From positions 25,541 to 89,540 of the forward strand of contig NZ_CABYWZ010000004.1 in assembly GCF_902522795.1 (NCBI RefSeq): 64,000 nt of DNA. The letters are read 5' to 3'. This document shows, one piece after another, positions 44,712-54,603 of the stretch (its first letter is position 1; every line of letters begins with the position of its first letter). A program made the translations under genes and the position numbers. Source of the stretch: an uncultured Prochlorococcus sp. GTDB lineage: Bacteria > Cyanobacteriota > Cyanobacteriia > PCC-6307 > Cyanobiaceae. A model generated the notes under the pieces. The model saw nothing but the letters and a program-made list of their open reading frames with translations. It was not told the origin of the DNA and made no database searches.

Positions 44712-45950
44712 TCAGGTCGTATATTCGCTATTTATTTCAACATATTTTTTAGAAAGATCACACCCCCAAGCTGTGCCTTTGGATTCGCCAGAATTAAGAT
44801 TAATCATAACTTTTACAATATCATCTACTAAATATCTACCTTTCATTCTGGACTTAATATAGTCTGTGATTTTTTGTGGATCATATTTATTTAACTTTCC
44901 GTTTTCCAAAATCTGAGCGTTTCCTATATATAAGTCAACGTCATTTAAATTAAATTTAACTCCAGAATTACCTGCAGCAGAAATGATTCGACCCCAATTC
45001 GGATCACAACCATGTATCGCAGTTTTTACCAAGGCAGAATTACAAATAGATTTCGCGAGCATAATTGCATCATCTGTATTTTTTGCTCCTTGAACCAAAA
45101 CTTCTAATAAACAGTTTGCTCCCTCTCCATCCCTTGCAATATTTTTTGCCAAGTTCTGACATACAATATCAATCCCTTGTTGGACAATTGGAAAAAACCT
45201 TTTTTCAATTTTCTCTCCTGCATTTATTCCAACAAAAGAATCATTTGTGCTTGTCTCTCCATCAACTGATATTGCATTAAAAGATTTTTGAACCGCAATA
45301 GCCATCATTTTGTCCCATTCTTCTTTTTGAATACCTGCATCACAGGTTAGAAAAGCAAGCATTGTAGCCATGTTTGGATAAATCATTCCTGAACCTTTTG
45401 CAAATCCTGCTATTTTTATTTTTCTACCTTGAATAATCGTCTCTATTGACACTTTTTTCAAAGTCAAATCAGTAGTTAAAATTGCTTCTGCTGCATTTTC
45501 AAAATTATTAACCTTTAAATCACTAACTAAATTCGGTAAATTTTTTACTAAATCATTTATTTGTATTGGAACACCAATTACACCAGTTGAACACATTAAA
45601 ACTTCTTCTTCTTTTATTCCTAAAAGTTCCGCAATCTTTCCTGTAGCAATTTGAAAATGTTGAATGCCAAGATTTCCTGTACATGCATTTGCTTGACCAG
45701 AATTAATTAGTATTGCTCTTACAAAACCTGAAGTTGTTTTAATCCTTTCCTCACAAATATCCACACAAGAAGCGCGAACTATTGATTGGGTAAACATCCC
45801 ACTAAAAATACTTCCTTTTGGAGCGAGTATTAGTGCTAAATCTTTTTTATTAGAAGCTTTTAAACCAGCAGATATCCCAGCGAAAAGAAAACCCTTGGGT
45901 GTTACCTTACTGTCATCAACAAACGACCAATTGGAATCTAGCTGGCTCAA
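44712..45950 (-). CDS. argJ: ArgJ ornithine/glutamate N-acetyltransferase
   Basis: A 412-residue Ntn-type enzyme of arginine synthesis that transfers acetyl from N-acetylornithine to glutamate. It self-cleaves before Thr in MATMLAFLTCDAG (about Thr196), which is present. The N-terminal GFLFAGISAGLK, LINSGQANACTG and the C-terminal CDPNWGRIISAAGNSGV are typical. The start is TTG at 45950. The last seven codons appear to have been replaced by the insertion with the same residues (INSEYTT). The length is normal. Confidence 0.95.
   Translation of the reverse strand: MSQLDSNWSFVDDSKVTPKGFLFAGISAGLKASNKKDLALILAPKGSIFSGMFTQSIVRASCVDICEERIKTTSGFVRAILINSGQANACTGNLGIQHFQIATGKIAELLGIKEEEVLMCSTGVIGVPIQINDLVKNLPNLVSDLKVNNFENAAEAILTTDLTLKKVSIETIIQGRKIKIAGFAKGSGMIYPNMATMLAFLTCDAGIQKEEWDKMMAIAVQKSFNAISVDGETSTNDSFVGINAGEKIEKRFFPIVQQGIDIVCQNLAKNIARDGEGANCLLEVLVQGAKNTDDAIMLAKSICNSALVKTAIHGCDPNWGRIISAAGNSGVKFNLNDVDLYIGNAQILENGKLNKYDPQKITDYIKSRMKGRYLVDDIVKVMINLNSGESKGTAWGCDLSKKYVEINSEYTT
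44719..44732. repeat. Right 14-bp direct repeat, functional argJ 3' end
   Basis: The exact copy of 42488-42501, here part of the argJ coding sequence (residues NSEYT on the minus strand). The neighbouring bases 44712-44718 supply a different ending (ACG ACC TGA versus ACT ACT TAA) that still encodes Thr-Thr-stop. Confidence 0.8.
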
Positions 45951-46026
45951 ACTTTTTGGTATTTTAATTCATACTAACTACTCTTTAATACTAAAGAAAC
46001 TAAGTAATTAGATTATTATTAATTAT

Positions 46027-46644
46027 ATGGATATTCTTCAAAAATTAAAAAACAACCAAAGAAGGATTGGTTTAACAGGAGGTATTGCAACTGGGAAGAC
46101 AACTATAACTAATTACATTAGAAAACATAAAAACATACCAATATTAGATGCAGATGATTTTTCAAGAGAATTAATCAAACCAAACACATATGGATATAAA
46201 AAAATTTTAGATTATTTTGGAAATAAAATTATTGATAATAAAAGCAATTCAGAAAGGGAAATAAACAGAAAACTTTTAAGAAACATTATTTTTAAACATT
46301 CTGCAAGCAAGGAATGGATTGAAAAACTAATGCACCCCTTAATTAAAGAAAAAATGATAGAAGAATGCAGTCAATACAAAAATAATCAAACTATAGTATT
46401 GGTTATTCCATTATTGTTTGAAGCAAAATTTGAAGATATTTGCACTGAAATATGGTTAGTTAAATGTCCTAAAGAACTACAAAAAAACAGACTTATCACA
46501 AGAGATAAAATTAGCGAAAAAGAAGCATATGAATTGATAAATTTTCAATTAAGTTTTGAAGAAAAAAGAAAATTCTCAGATATTATTTTAGAGAATTCGG
46601 ATGGTCAAAATAAATGGATCAATACGATAAAAGAGCTTCTTTAA
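46027..46644 (+). CDS. coaE: Dephospho-CoA kinase
   Basis: A 205-residue P-loop kinase that phosphorylates dephospho-CoA in the last step of CoA synthesis. The P-loop is GLTGGIATGKTT; the middle has ILDADDFSRELI and VIPLLFEAKFE, and CPKELQKNRLITRDKISEKEA matches the lid region. ATG at 46027 is 76 bp from argJ (divergent). The stop is 3 bp from gatB (convergent). Confidence 0.93.
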   Translation: MDILQKLKNNQRRIGLTGGIATGKTTITNYIRKHKNIPILDADDFSRELIKPNTYGYKKILDYFGNKIIDNKSNSEREINRKLLRNIIFKHSASKEWIEKLMHPLIKEKMIEECSQYKNNQTIVLVIPLLFEAKFEDICTEIWLVKCPKELQKNRLITRDKISEKEAYELINFQLSFEEKRKFSDIILENSDGQNKWINTIKELL

Positions 46645-46646
46645 GT

Positions 46647-48119
46647 TTAGCTATTTAATTTTTCCATAAGAAGTTTATTTGCAAGTTTAGGGTCAGCTTT
46701 ACCTTTCGTTCTTTTCATAAGTTGACCAACAAAAAAACCAAGTAACTTAGTTTTCCCATTTTTAAATGCTTGAACTTCATTTGGATGTTCATTTATAAGT
46801 TCATCAATTATTGGTAAAATACTTGACGAATCAGATATCATTGCCAATCCTTTTTCTTCAACTAATTTTTTCGGAGAAATATTTTTTTGAATAAGTTCAG
46901 GTAAAATTTCTTTTGCAATTTTTCCACTAATTATATTTTTTGAAATCATGTTAATCATTTCAGCAAGATTTTCAGGACTGAGCCTTAATTCACTAAAACT
47001 TAGTTTGTTTGCTTTTAAATAGCCCACAATATCACTAGTTACCCAATTTGAAGCTAGTTTAGCCTCGGCACCATTTGCTACTGTTTCTTCAAAAAAGTTT
47101 GCCATGCTTATTTCATCAGAAATTACCCTTGCATCATATGCAGACAACCCAAATTGACTTACATATTTATTTCTTTTCTTTGAGGGTAATTCTGGTAATT
47201 CTTTAAACCATATTTCTTGTTGGGCTTTTGTTATTTCAATTGGTCCTAAGTCAGGGTCAGGAAAATATCTATAGTCACTGCTACCTTCTTTTAATCTCAT
47301 ACTTTTAGTTAATTGCTTCGCTTCATCCCATAACCTTGTTTCTTGGAAAATTTTTCCTCCATTTTCATAAACTTCTATTTGTCTGGCTATTTCATAATCA
47401 CAAGCCTTTTGAATTGCAGAAAATGAATTCATATTTTTTATTTCCACTTTGGTACCAAAAGGAGCATTAGGTCCTTTTCTAACTGAAATATTGACATCAC
47501 AGCGTAATGAACCCTCTTGCATATTTCCGTCTGATACGCCTAGATATCTAACTGTTCTTCTAATCTCTGAAGCATATTCAGATGCCTCTTTACCTGATCT
47601 AATATCTGGTTTACTTACAATCTCACAAAGTGCTATTCCGGCACGATTGTAGTCTACTAAAGAATACTTAGAACCAGCTAACCTGTCACTACCTGAATGG
47701 ACTAGTTTTCCTGCATCTTCTTCCATATGAAGCCTTTCTATACCAATTTTTTTGATATAAGGTTCTTTGTCCTTTTCAATTATTTCAACCTCTAACCAGC
47801 CATTTTCAGCTAGTGGCTCATCAAATTGTGAAATTTGATAATTTTTAGGCAGATCAGGATAAAAATATTGTTTTCTATCAAATTTACAATGTTCTGCAAC
47901 ATTTAAATTTAATGCTAAAGAAGTTTTTACAGCATACTCAAGAACAGTCTCATTCAAAACCGGAAGAGTTCCTGGTAACCCGCAAACTACAGGATCTATA
48001 TGCGTATTAGGTGCATCACCAAAAGCTGTTGACGCAGATGTGAATATTTTACTTTTCGTATTAAGCTGTACATGAGTTTCCAAACCAATCACAGCTTCCC
48101 AAGATTCCAAATTGTTCAT
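46647..48119 (-). CDS. gatB: Asp/Glu-tRNA amidotransferase subunit B
   Basis: A 490-residue subunit of GatCAB that amidates mischarged Glu-tRNA(Gln) or Asp-tRNA(Asn). The start AVIGLETHVQLNTKSKIF, the DLPKNYQISQFDEPL zinc and glutamate site, and DYNRAGIALCEIVSKPD are clear. The C-terminal YqeY-like tail has FFVGQLMKRTKGKADPKL. ATG at 48119 is the usual start; the frame opens 19 codons upstream but that part is unlike the family. GatA and GatC are not in this window. Confidence 0.96.
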   Translation of the reverse strand: MNNLESWEAVIGLETHVQLNTKSKIFTSASTAFGDAPNTHIDPVVCGLPGTLPVLNETVLEYAVKTSLALNLNVAEHCKFDRKQYFYPDLPKNYQISQFDEPLAENGWLEVEIIEKDKEPYIKKIGIERLHMEEDAGKLVHSGSDRLAGSKYSLVDYNRAGIALCEIVSKPDIRSGKEASEYASEIRRTVRYLGVSDGNMQEGSLRCDVNISVRKGPNAPFGTKVEIKNMNSFSAIQKACDYEIARQIEVYENGGKIFQETRLWDEAKQLTKSMRLKEGSSDYRYFPDPDLGPIEITKAQQEIWFKELPELPSKKRNKYVSQFGLSAYDARVISDEISMANFFEETVANGAEAKLASNWVTSDIVGYLKANKLSFSELRLSPENLAEMINMISKNIISGKIAKEILPELIQKNISPKKLVEEKGLAMISDSSSILPIIDELINEHPNEVQAFKNGKTKLLGFFVGQLMKRTKGKADPKLANKLLMEKLNS

Positions 48120-48198
48120 TATTAAAAGTCTCTTTATTAATATTATTGGATATAAAGGAAAAGAGGACCAAAACACAAATAAAAATATTAATTATTAA

Positions 48199-49308
48199 AT
48201 GACACAAGAAACAAAAAATTCAATATTAATTATTGGCGGTGGACTTGTTGGTTTATCTGTTGCTTATGAATTTGCTAGAAATAATTTCAAAGTTTTAGTT
48301 CTAAGTAAAAACAGAAATGAATCAGCGGGATTTGTTGCTGCAGGAATGTTAGCTACTCATGCTGAAGGGCTCGAAGATGAATTACTAAAATTTGGCCAAG
48401 AAAGTCAAAGTTTAATTCCAAGGTGGATAAAAAATATTGAACAAGATAGCAATATTAAATGCGGTTTAAAAAAATGTGGCATAGTGGTTCCTTTTAAAAA
48501 TAAAGAAGATCTTGAAAAGTTTCCCACTTATAAATCTGGAAAATATTTAAATCAGAAAGACCTTCAAACAGAAATTAATGGAATGAATTCTATTTGGAAA
48601 CATGGTTTACTATTTGAACAAGATGGTCAAATAGATAACCGAAGAAGACTGATGCGTGCTCTTGAAAGAGCATGCTCATTGCATGGAGTCGAATTTCAAG
48701 AAGGATCAGAAGTAGAGGATTTGACATTAGAAAAAAACAAAATTACTGGAGCAACAGTTTTATGTGCCACTGGGGAACTAAAAAAAATTAACTGCCAAAA
48801 AGCCATTATATGCAGTGGTGCTTGGAGTAAAAAAATTTTTAATAAGATTCCAGTATTTCCTGTAAAGGGACAAATGCTATCAATACAAGGTCCCACAAAT
48901 TTTTTGAAAAGAGTTATTTTTGGGCCAAAAACTTATCTTGTTCCCCGTGATGATGGACTTATTATCGTTGGAGCGACAGTTGAAAAAGATTCAAAATTTA
49001 ATCAGGGTAATACTCCTGATGGAATAAAACGACTGCAAGAAGGAATTCGCTCCTTATTACCAGAAGCTATTAATTGGCCACAAATGGAACATTGGTGGGG
49101 ATTTAGACCTTGCACTCCAGACCTTAAACCAATAATTGGAAAATCAAAAATTGAAAACCTTTTTATAGCTACAGGACATTACAGAAATGGAGTTTTATTT
49201 TCTGCAATAACAAGTGATCTTCTTTTGAAAATAGTTCAAAATAAAAGTCTCAAAGATATAGAAAAAATCTTTTTAGAGAAATTTAGTTTAGATAGATTCG
49301 ATATTTAA
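48199..49308 (+). CDS. ThiO-like FAD-dependent glycine/amino-acid oxidase
   Basis: A 369-residue DadA-type FAD oxidoreductase. The N-terminal FAD loop is ILIIGGGLVGLSVAYEFARN, followed by SAGFVAAGMLATHAEG. The C-terminal half has HWWGFRPCTPDLKPIIG and ATGHYRNGVLFSAITS, typical of ThiO, which makes the thiazole imine in thiamine synthesis. Other amino-acid oxidases are possible. The start is ATG at 48199; divergent from gatB. Confidence 0.85.
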   Translation: MTQETKNSILIIGGGLVGLSVAYEFARNNFKVLVLSKNRNESAGFVAAGMLATHAEGLEDELLKFGQESQSLIPRWIKNIEQDSNIKCGLKKCGIVVPFKNKEDLEKFPTYKSGKYLNQKDLQTEINGMNSIWKHGLLFEQDGQIDNRRRLMRALERACSLHGVEFQEGSEVEDLTLEKNKITGATVLCATGELKKINCQKAIICSGAWSKKIFNKIPVFPVKGQMLSIQGPTNFLKRVIFGPKTYLVPRDDGLIIVGATVEKDSKFNQGNTPDGIKRLQEGIRSLLPEAINWPQMEHWWGFRPCTPDLKPIIGKSKIENLFIATGHYRNGVLFSAITSDLLLKIVQNKSLKDIEKIFLEKFSLDRFDI

Positions 49309-49311
49309 ATT

Positions 49312-49770
49312 TTAATTTTCAGATCGCCATTTCGAATCAGAAGTTTCCCACTCACATAGTTCCTCTTCGTTAAACCATAGATCAATTTCAAATTTTGCTG
49401 TATCTTCTCCGTCAGAACCATGTATAATATTCCTTCCAATATCAATAGCTAAATCGCCTCTAATTGTTCCAGGCTCAGCTTCCAGTGGTTTTGTTGCACC
49501 TATTAGTTTTCTAGCACTCAAAATAACTCCTTCTCCTTCCCACACCATTGCTACAACAGGACCACTTGAAATAAAGTCTACTAAATCACCAAAAAATGGT
49601 CTTTCTCTATGTACTCCATAATGATTTTGAGCAAGATCTTTTGAGGGAATTAATTGCTTTAATCCAACCAATTTAAATCCTTTTTTTTCAAATCTGCCAA
49701 TAATCTCAGCTACATATCCTCTTTGAACTCCATCTGGTTTAATTGCAATAAAGGTTCTCTCTTTGGTCAT
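49312..49770 (-). CDS. ndk: Nucleoside diphosphate kinase
   Basis: A 152-residue enzyme that equalises the nucleoside triphosphate pool. The entry is [15 protein letters not shown] and the active-site histidine is in [10 protein letters not shown]. The loop [16 protein letters not shown] is also present. The length and the ATG at 49770 match the family. It is convergent with the ThiO-like gene across 3 bp. Confidence 0.97.
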   Translation of the reverse strand: MTKERTFIAIKPDGVQRGYVAEIIGRFEKKGFKLVGLKQLIPSKDLAQNHYGVHRERPFFGDLVDFISSGPVVAMVWEGEGVILSARKLIGATKPLEAEPGTIRGDLAIDIGRNIIHGSDGEDTAKFEIDLWFNEEELCEWETSDSKWRSEN

Positions 49771-49892
49771 TTAGTTAATAATCACTTTATGTATATTCAA
49801 CTTTTGGGTGGTAACTTGGCAAGTAATCATTAAAATAAAAGATATTGTTTTGAGTTATTTTCAAAAACATTTATTAATCACTAAGAAATAAA

Positions 49893-51839
49893 TTGACCAA
49901 TTTTGAGCCGAAAAAATTAAAGAATATTTGGACTATTGAAGATAGTATTTCGACTTACAACATAGACAAATGGGGAGATAAATATTTTTCTATAAATTCC
50001 AAAGGAAATATATCAGTAACTAAAGATATAAAATCTGAAAATAAGATTGATCTTTTTAAGCTTGTAAAAGAACTTAAAAGTAGAGAAATAAATCCCCCAT
50101 TAATCATAAGATTTAATGATATCTTGAAAGATCGAATAAATGCGTTACATGAATCTTTTTTAAAAGCAATAAAAACTTATCAATATAAGAACATTTATCA
50201 AGGCGTTTTTCCTGTCAAATGTAATCAACAGAAAAATGTCCTAGAAAAAATAATAGAGTTTGGTAGCCAATGGAATTTTGGTTTAGAAGTAGGAAGTAAA
50301 TCAGAACTCTTAATTGGCCTTTCACTTCTTGAAAACCAAAATTCATTATTAATATGCAACGGATATAAAGATAAGAAATATATTGAGATTGCTACTTTGG
50401 CCAGAAAACTCGGCAAAAATCCAATAATAGTTATTGAACAACGAGATGAGGTAAAAAGAATTATTCAAGCAGTTCAAGAACTTAACGCGACTCCATTGAT
50501 AGGAATTAGAGCAAAGTTATCAAGTAAAAGTACTGGTAGATGGGGTAAATCTATTGGAGATAATTCCAAATTTGGATTATCAATCCCAGAAATTATGTCA
50601 ACAATAAAAGAACTAAAAGAAGCAAATCTTCTCAACGAAATGAAATTGCTCCATTTTCATATTGGAAGTCAAATAAGTGATATTGCTGTGATCAAAGACG
50701 CATTACAAGAAGCAGGTCAAATATATGTTGAACTATGCAAACTAGGAGCCCCAATGAAATATATCGACGTTGGAGGAGGATTAGGGATAGATTTTGATGG
50801 CACTAAAACCTCCTCCAACACCTCTACTAATTACTCTCTTCAAAATTATGCTAACGATGTAATTGCAACTATTAAAGATTCATGTGAATTAAATAATATC
50901 AAGCATCCAATAATAATTTCAGAAAGTGGAAGAGCAATAATTAGTCATTGTTCAGTTTTAATTTTTAATGTCTTAGGAACAAGCCATGTCAGTTCGAAAC
51001 TTGAAATTTTTGATAAAAAAAATCAACAATTAATAATTTCAAATTTACTTGAAACTTTCCATGAATTAAAAAAACTTAAAAATAAAAAAATAAATATATC
51101 TCAAATAATTGAGCTCTGGAACGATGCAAAAAAGTTTAAAGAAGATTGCTTAGTTGCCTTTAGATTAGGATTTTTGAGTTTAGCAGAAAGAGCTTATGCC
51201 GAAGAACTGACTTGGGCTTGCGCAAAAGAAATTTCTAATAACATGAATAATGATGAAATCAATCACCCTGATTTATTTGAAATTACAGAAACTCTTGCAT
51301 CAACTTATTATGCAAATTTATCTATCTTTAAATCTATTCCCGATAGCTGGGCAATAAATCAGATTTTTCCAATAGTACCAATACATAGGCACTTAGAGGA
51401 GCCTTTCTGCAAAGGCAACTTTGCAGATTTAACTTGTGATTCAGATGGGAAACTTAATAATTTTATTGATAATGGAAAAATTAAATCATTACTAAATTTA
51501 CATAAGCCAGAGCAAGATAAAGATTATCTCATTGGAATTTTTATGACTGGAGCCTATCAAGAAGCATTAGGAAACTTGCACAATTTATTTGGCAATACAA
51601 ACGTTGTTCATATTGATATAAATCAAGACAATTCATATAAGGTCAAAAATATTATTAAAGAGGACAGTAAATCTGAAATTTTACAATTATTAGATTACAG
51701 TTCAGCTTCTTTGGTTGAATCTATAAGAATTAATACTGAATCAGCAATTGATAAAAAAAAATTAACTATTGAAGAAGCAAGGAAATTAATAGATCAAATC
51801 GAAATTAGTCTCAGAAAAAGTAGTTATTTATTAGAATGA
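49893..51839 (+). CDS. speA: Biosynthetic arginine decarboxylase
   Basis: A 648-residue PLP enzyme that converts arginine to agmatine for polyamine synthesis. The PLP lysine lies in [15 protein letters not shown] (Lys in the VKCNQ motif). The glycine-rich phosphate-binding loop is [15 protein letters not shown], and [12 protein letters not shown] is also typical. Start is TTG at 49893 ([11 protein letters not shown]); no ATG fits. It overlaps the convergent alaS 3' end by 16 bp. Confidence 0.95.
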   Translation: MTNFEPKKLKNIWTIEDSISTYNIDKWGDKYFSINSKGNISVTKDIKSENKIDLFKLVKELKSREINPPLIIRFNDILKDRINALHESFLKAIKTYQYKNIYQGVFPVKCNQQKNVLEKIIEFGSQWNFGLEVGSKSELLIGLSLLENQNSLLICNGYKDKKYIEIATLARKLGKNPIIVIEQRDEVKRIIQAVQELNATPLIGIRAKLSSKSTGRWGKSIGDNSKFGLSIPEIMSTIKELKEANLLNEMKLLHFHIGSQISDIAVIKDALQEAGQIYVELCKLGAPMKYIDVGGGLGIDFDGTKTSSNTSTNYSLQNYANDVIATIKDSCELNNIKHPIIISESGRAIISHCSVLIFNVLGTSHVSSKLEIFDKKNQQLIISNLLETFHELKKLKNKKINISQIIELWNDAKKFKEDCLVAFRLGFLSLAERAYAEELTWACAKEISNNMNNDEINHPDLFEITETLASTYYANLSIFKSIPDSWAINQIFPIVPIHRHLEEPFCKGNFADLTCDSDGKLNNFIDNGKIKSLLNLHKPEQDKDYLIGIFMTGAYQEALGNLHNLFGNTNVVHIDINQDNSYKVKNIIKEDSKSEILQLLDYSSASLVESIRINTESAIDKKKLTIEEARKLIDQIEISLRKSSYLLE

Positions 51840-54484
51840 ATATCTAATGTTTTTTGCAAATGATTTTTAGCATAATCTAAAGCATCACATAACTTATCAA
51901 TATCTTTAGCACCTGCTTGAGCAAAGTTAGGCTTTCCTCCTCCACCTCCCGAGCAAATTCTTGCAATCTCATTAATTAATTTTCCAGCATGCAATCCTAT
52001 TTTTACTGCATCATCACCTAAAGAAACTACAAATAACAACTTTCTATTTTCTGGATTTGGTATTCCTCCAAGAATCACTATTGCTTTATTTCCCAAATGA
52101 GAAGTTAAATTCAGTGCAGCAGATTGAAGAGAATTCCCATCTAAGCCATCAATCTGATTTACTAAAATTGAAAAAGAATTTACTATTTCTGCGGAAGATT
52201 TTATAGAAGAGTATTTAAAATATGCAATTTCATCTTTCATTTTTTGTAGCTCTTTATTTTTATTAATGAGCTCTGCTTGCAAATTATTAACTCTTTCAAA
52301 AAGTTGATTAGGATTTGCTTTTAACAAATCACTTAGTTCATTAACTAAAGCATTTCTATCACTGAAATAGTCTAATGCTGATTGGCCAGATAATGCTTCG
52401 ATTCTTCTTACTCCGGATGAGATTCCTTCCTCACTAATTATTTTGAAAGAACCTAATTCGGAAGTAGTTTTAACATGTGTGCCACCACAAAGTTCCATTG
52501 AAACTCCTGGCACATTAACAACGCGAACTTCATCATCATATTTTTCTCCAAACATGGCCACTGCACCCTTTTCAAGAGCTTCACTCTTAGACATGTTTTT
52601 TATTTCTAGGATATGATTTTCCATAATCCAAGAGTTAACTAGAGTCTCAATCTTAGAAATTTGATCTTTAGAAATAGGATTTGAAGAATTAAAGTCAAAT
52701 CTTAATTTATTAAAGGCTACTAATGAACCTTTTTGTCCAACACTTTCATGAACGATTGATTTGAGAGCAGATTGCAACAAATGGGTAGCTGTATGATTTG
52801 CAGCAGCCCTAGCTCTATGAGAAGATTTAACATTTGTCATAACTTTTTGTCCAATAGTTAATATTCCTTTTTTGATCGTTCCATAATGTAAAAAAACATT
52901 TTTCTTTCGAATAACATTATCAACCAAGACCTCTACTTCATTTGAAAATATCGTTCCGATATCACCAACTTGACCACCAGATTCTCCATAAAAAGTTGTC
53001 TGATCAAGCACAATTAAAACTTTCTGACCTTCACTTGCTTGCTTAACTAATGTTAAATCCAAAAATATACCCTTAATTTCAGCTTCCGAAATGAGTGACT
53101 TGTAACCATTAAAAACAGTTTTGTTAAAAAGATCTATTTCTCGCTCTAATGATCCCTCTAACGTCAAATCAATATTACTTGAAGCAGCTTTAGCTCTCTC
53201 TTTTTGTGCATTCATATTTTCATCAAAACCCTTTACATCTACAGTGATACTATTTTCTTCAGCAATTTCCACAGTAAGTTCTAGAGGGAATCCATAAGTA
53301 TCATAAAGTTCAAAAGCTTTAGAACCAGAAATTAATTTCTGCCCTGAAGAAATTAACTCATCTAGCAATTTCTCTCCTCTTTCAAGAGTTTCCCTAAATC
53401 TTAGTTCTTCAATTTTTATCTCATCCAAAATCAAATCATTATTATTTTTCAAATCAGGATAATTATTTTGCATTAAATTGATCCCAACAGTAGCAATATG
53501 AGGTAAAAATTCATTTGTTATACCTAATAATCTGCCATGTCTGACCATTCTTCTAATAAGCCTTCTTAATATATATCCCCTGCCAAGATTACTTGCTACT
53601 ACTCCATCTGAAATTAAATGAATAACAGCTCTTGTATGATCACCAATGATTTTTAAAGAAATTTTGTTTTTATCATCTGAAGAAAAATAATCAATATTTG
53701 CAATCTCACAAATTTTTTGAATAATAGGAAAAATTAAATCTGTCTCATAATTATTTTGCTTTTTTTGTAGTATTTGAGCCATCCTTTCAAGACCCATTCC
53801 TGTATCAATATTTTTAAATTTTAAATCTGTCAATTTTCCATTAGGATCACGATTATATTGCATAAAAACAAGATTATAAAATTCAATAAAACGATCTCCA
53901 TCTTCCAAATCAATATTCTGCAGACCCTTTTCAGGATGAAAATCATAATAAAGTTCTGAACAAGGTCCACATGGACCTGTTTTGCCAGATGACCAAAAAT
54001 TATCTTCCTCTCCTAGTTTCACTATCCTATCTGGATGAATACCAATTTCATCCCTCCAAATTTTTGCAGACTCTTCGTCTTCGTGAAAAACACTCACAAT
54101 TATATTTTCAACAGAAAGTTGATAAATATTAGTAACTAATTCCCAAGCCCATTGAATAGCCTCTCGTTTAAAGTAATCTCCAAAAGAGAAATTACCAAGC
54201 ATTTCAAAAAAAGTGTGGTGTCTAGCTGTAACTCCAACATTTTCTATATCGTTAGTTCTGATGCACTTTTGGCTAGATGCAGCCCTTTTTGATGGTCTTT
54301 CTTTTAAACCTAAAAAAACTGGTTTAAAAGGTAGCATTCCAGCAATTGTGAGCATAACCGTAGGGTCATCTGGAATCAAAGATGCACTTGGAATGATTTG
54401 ATGTAATTTTTCACTGTAAAATTTTAAAAAAGCATTTCTTATCTCATCTCCAGTAACTATTTTTTTAATTAGTTGAGATGTCAT
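51824..54484 (-). CDS. alaS: Alanyl-tRNA synthetase
   Basis: An 886-residue class II synthetase. The N-terminal core has [20 protein letters not shown] and [20 protein letters not shown]. The editing domain has [13 protein letters not shown] and MELCGGTHV with its zinc-binding His/Cys. The C-terminal C-Ala end is [17 protein letters not shown], all standard. The length is normal. It is divergent from the flavodiiron operon. Confidence 0.97.
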   Translation of the reverse strand: MTSQLIKKIVTGDEIRNAFLKFYSEKLHQIIPSASLIPDDPTVMLTIAGMLPFKPVFLGLKERPSKRAASSQKCIRTNDIENVGVTARHHTFFEMLGNFSFGDYFKREAIQWAWELVTNIYQLSVENIIVSVFHEDEESAKIWRDEIGIHPDRIVKLGEEDNFWSSGKTGPCGPCSELYYDFHPEKGLQNIDLEDGDRFIEFYNLVFMQYNRDPNGKLTDLKFKNIDTGMGLERMAQILQKKQNNYETDLIFPIIQKICEIANIDYFSSDDKNKISLKIIGDHTRAVIHLISDGVVASNLGRGYILRRLIRRMVRHGRLLGITNEFLPHIATVGINLMQNNYPDLKNNNDLILDEIKIEELRFRETLERGEKLLDELISSGQKLISGSKAFELYDTYGFPLELTVEIAEENSITVDVKGFDENMNAQKERAKAASSNIDLTLEGSLEREIDLFNKTVFNGYKSLISEAEIKGIFLDLTLVKQASEGQKVLIVLDQTTFYGESGGQVGDIGTIFSNEVEVLVDNVIRKKNVFLHYGTIKKGILTIGQKVMTNVKSSHRARAAANHTATHLLQSALKSIVHESVGQKGSLVAFNKLRFDFNSSNPISKDQISKIETLVNSWIMENHILEIKNMSKSEALEKGAVAMFGEKYDDEVRVVNVPGVSMELCGGTHVKTTSELGSFKIISEEGISSGVRRIEALSGQSALDYFSDRNALVNELSDLLKANPNQLFERVNNLQAELINKNKELQKMKDEIAYFKYSSIKSSAEIVNSFSILVNQIDGLDGNSLQSAALNLTSHLGNKAIVILGGIPNPENRKLLFVVSLGDDAVKIGLHAGKLINEIARICSGGGGGKPNFAQAGAKDIDKLCDALDYAKNHLQKTLDIHSNK

Positions 54485-54603
54485 TTATCCAGAATAAGAA
54501 GATTAAAAATTAAAGAAAAGCGTAATTTCGGTTATTTCACAAAAATAATCACGCGAATTTACATTCTATATAACTAAAGTTAATTAATAAAGCTAATTAT
54601 TCT

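Larger units (their letters stand above)
42488..44732. mobile_element. Apparent 2.2-kb insertion at the 3' end of argJ
   Basis: GTATATTCGCTATT occurs at 42488-42501 and at 44719-44732. Read on the minus strand, the right copy is part of argJ, ending INSEYTT-stop (ATA AAT AGC GAA TAT ACG ACC TGA). The left copy encodes exactly the same INSEYTT-stop with other synonymous bases (ATC, ACT ACT TAA), using TAA at 42481-42483. The DNA between therefore looks like an insertion that replaced the argJ end with an equivalent one. It carries one gene on the plus strand, paired 11-bp repeats near each end and hairpins. No integrase, transposase or terminal inverted repeat was found. Confidence 0.65.

Noticed and set aside
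44643..44831. 62-codon plus-strand frame across the element's right end into argJ
   Set aside because: The frame runs through the hairpin and repeat and then antisense to argJ. It has no motif.
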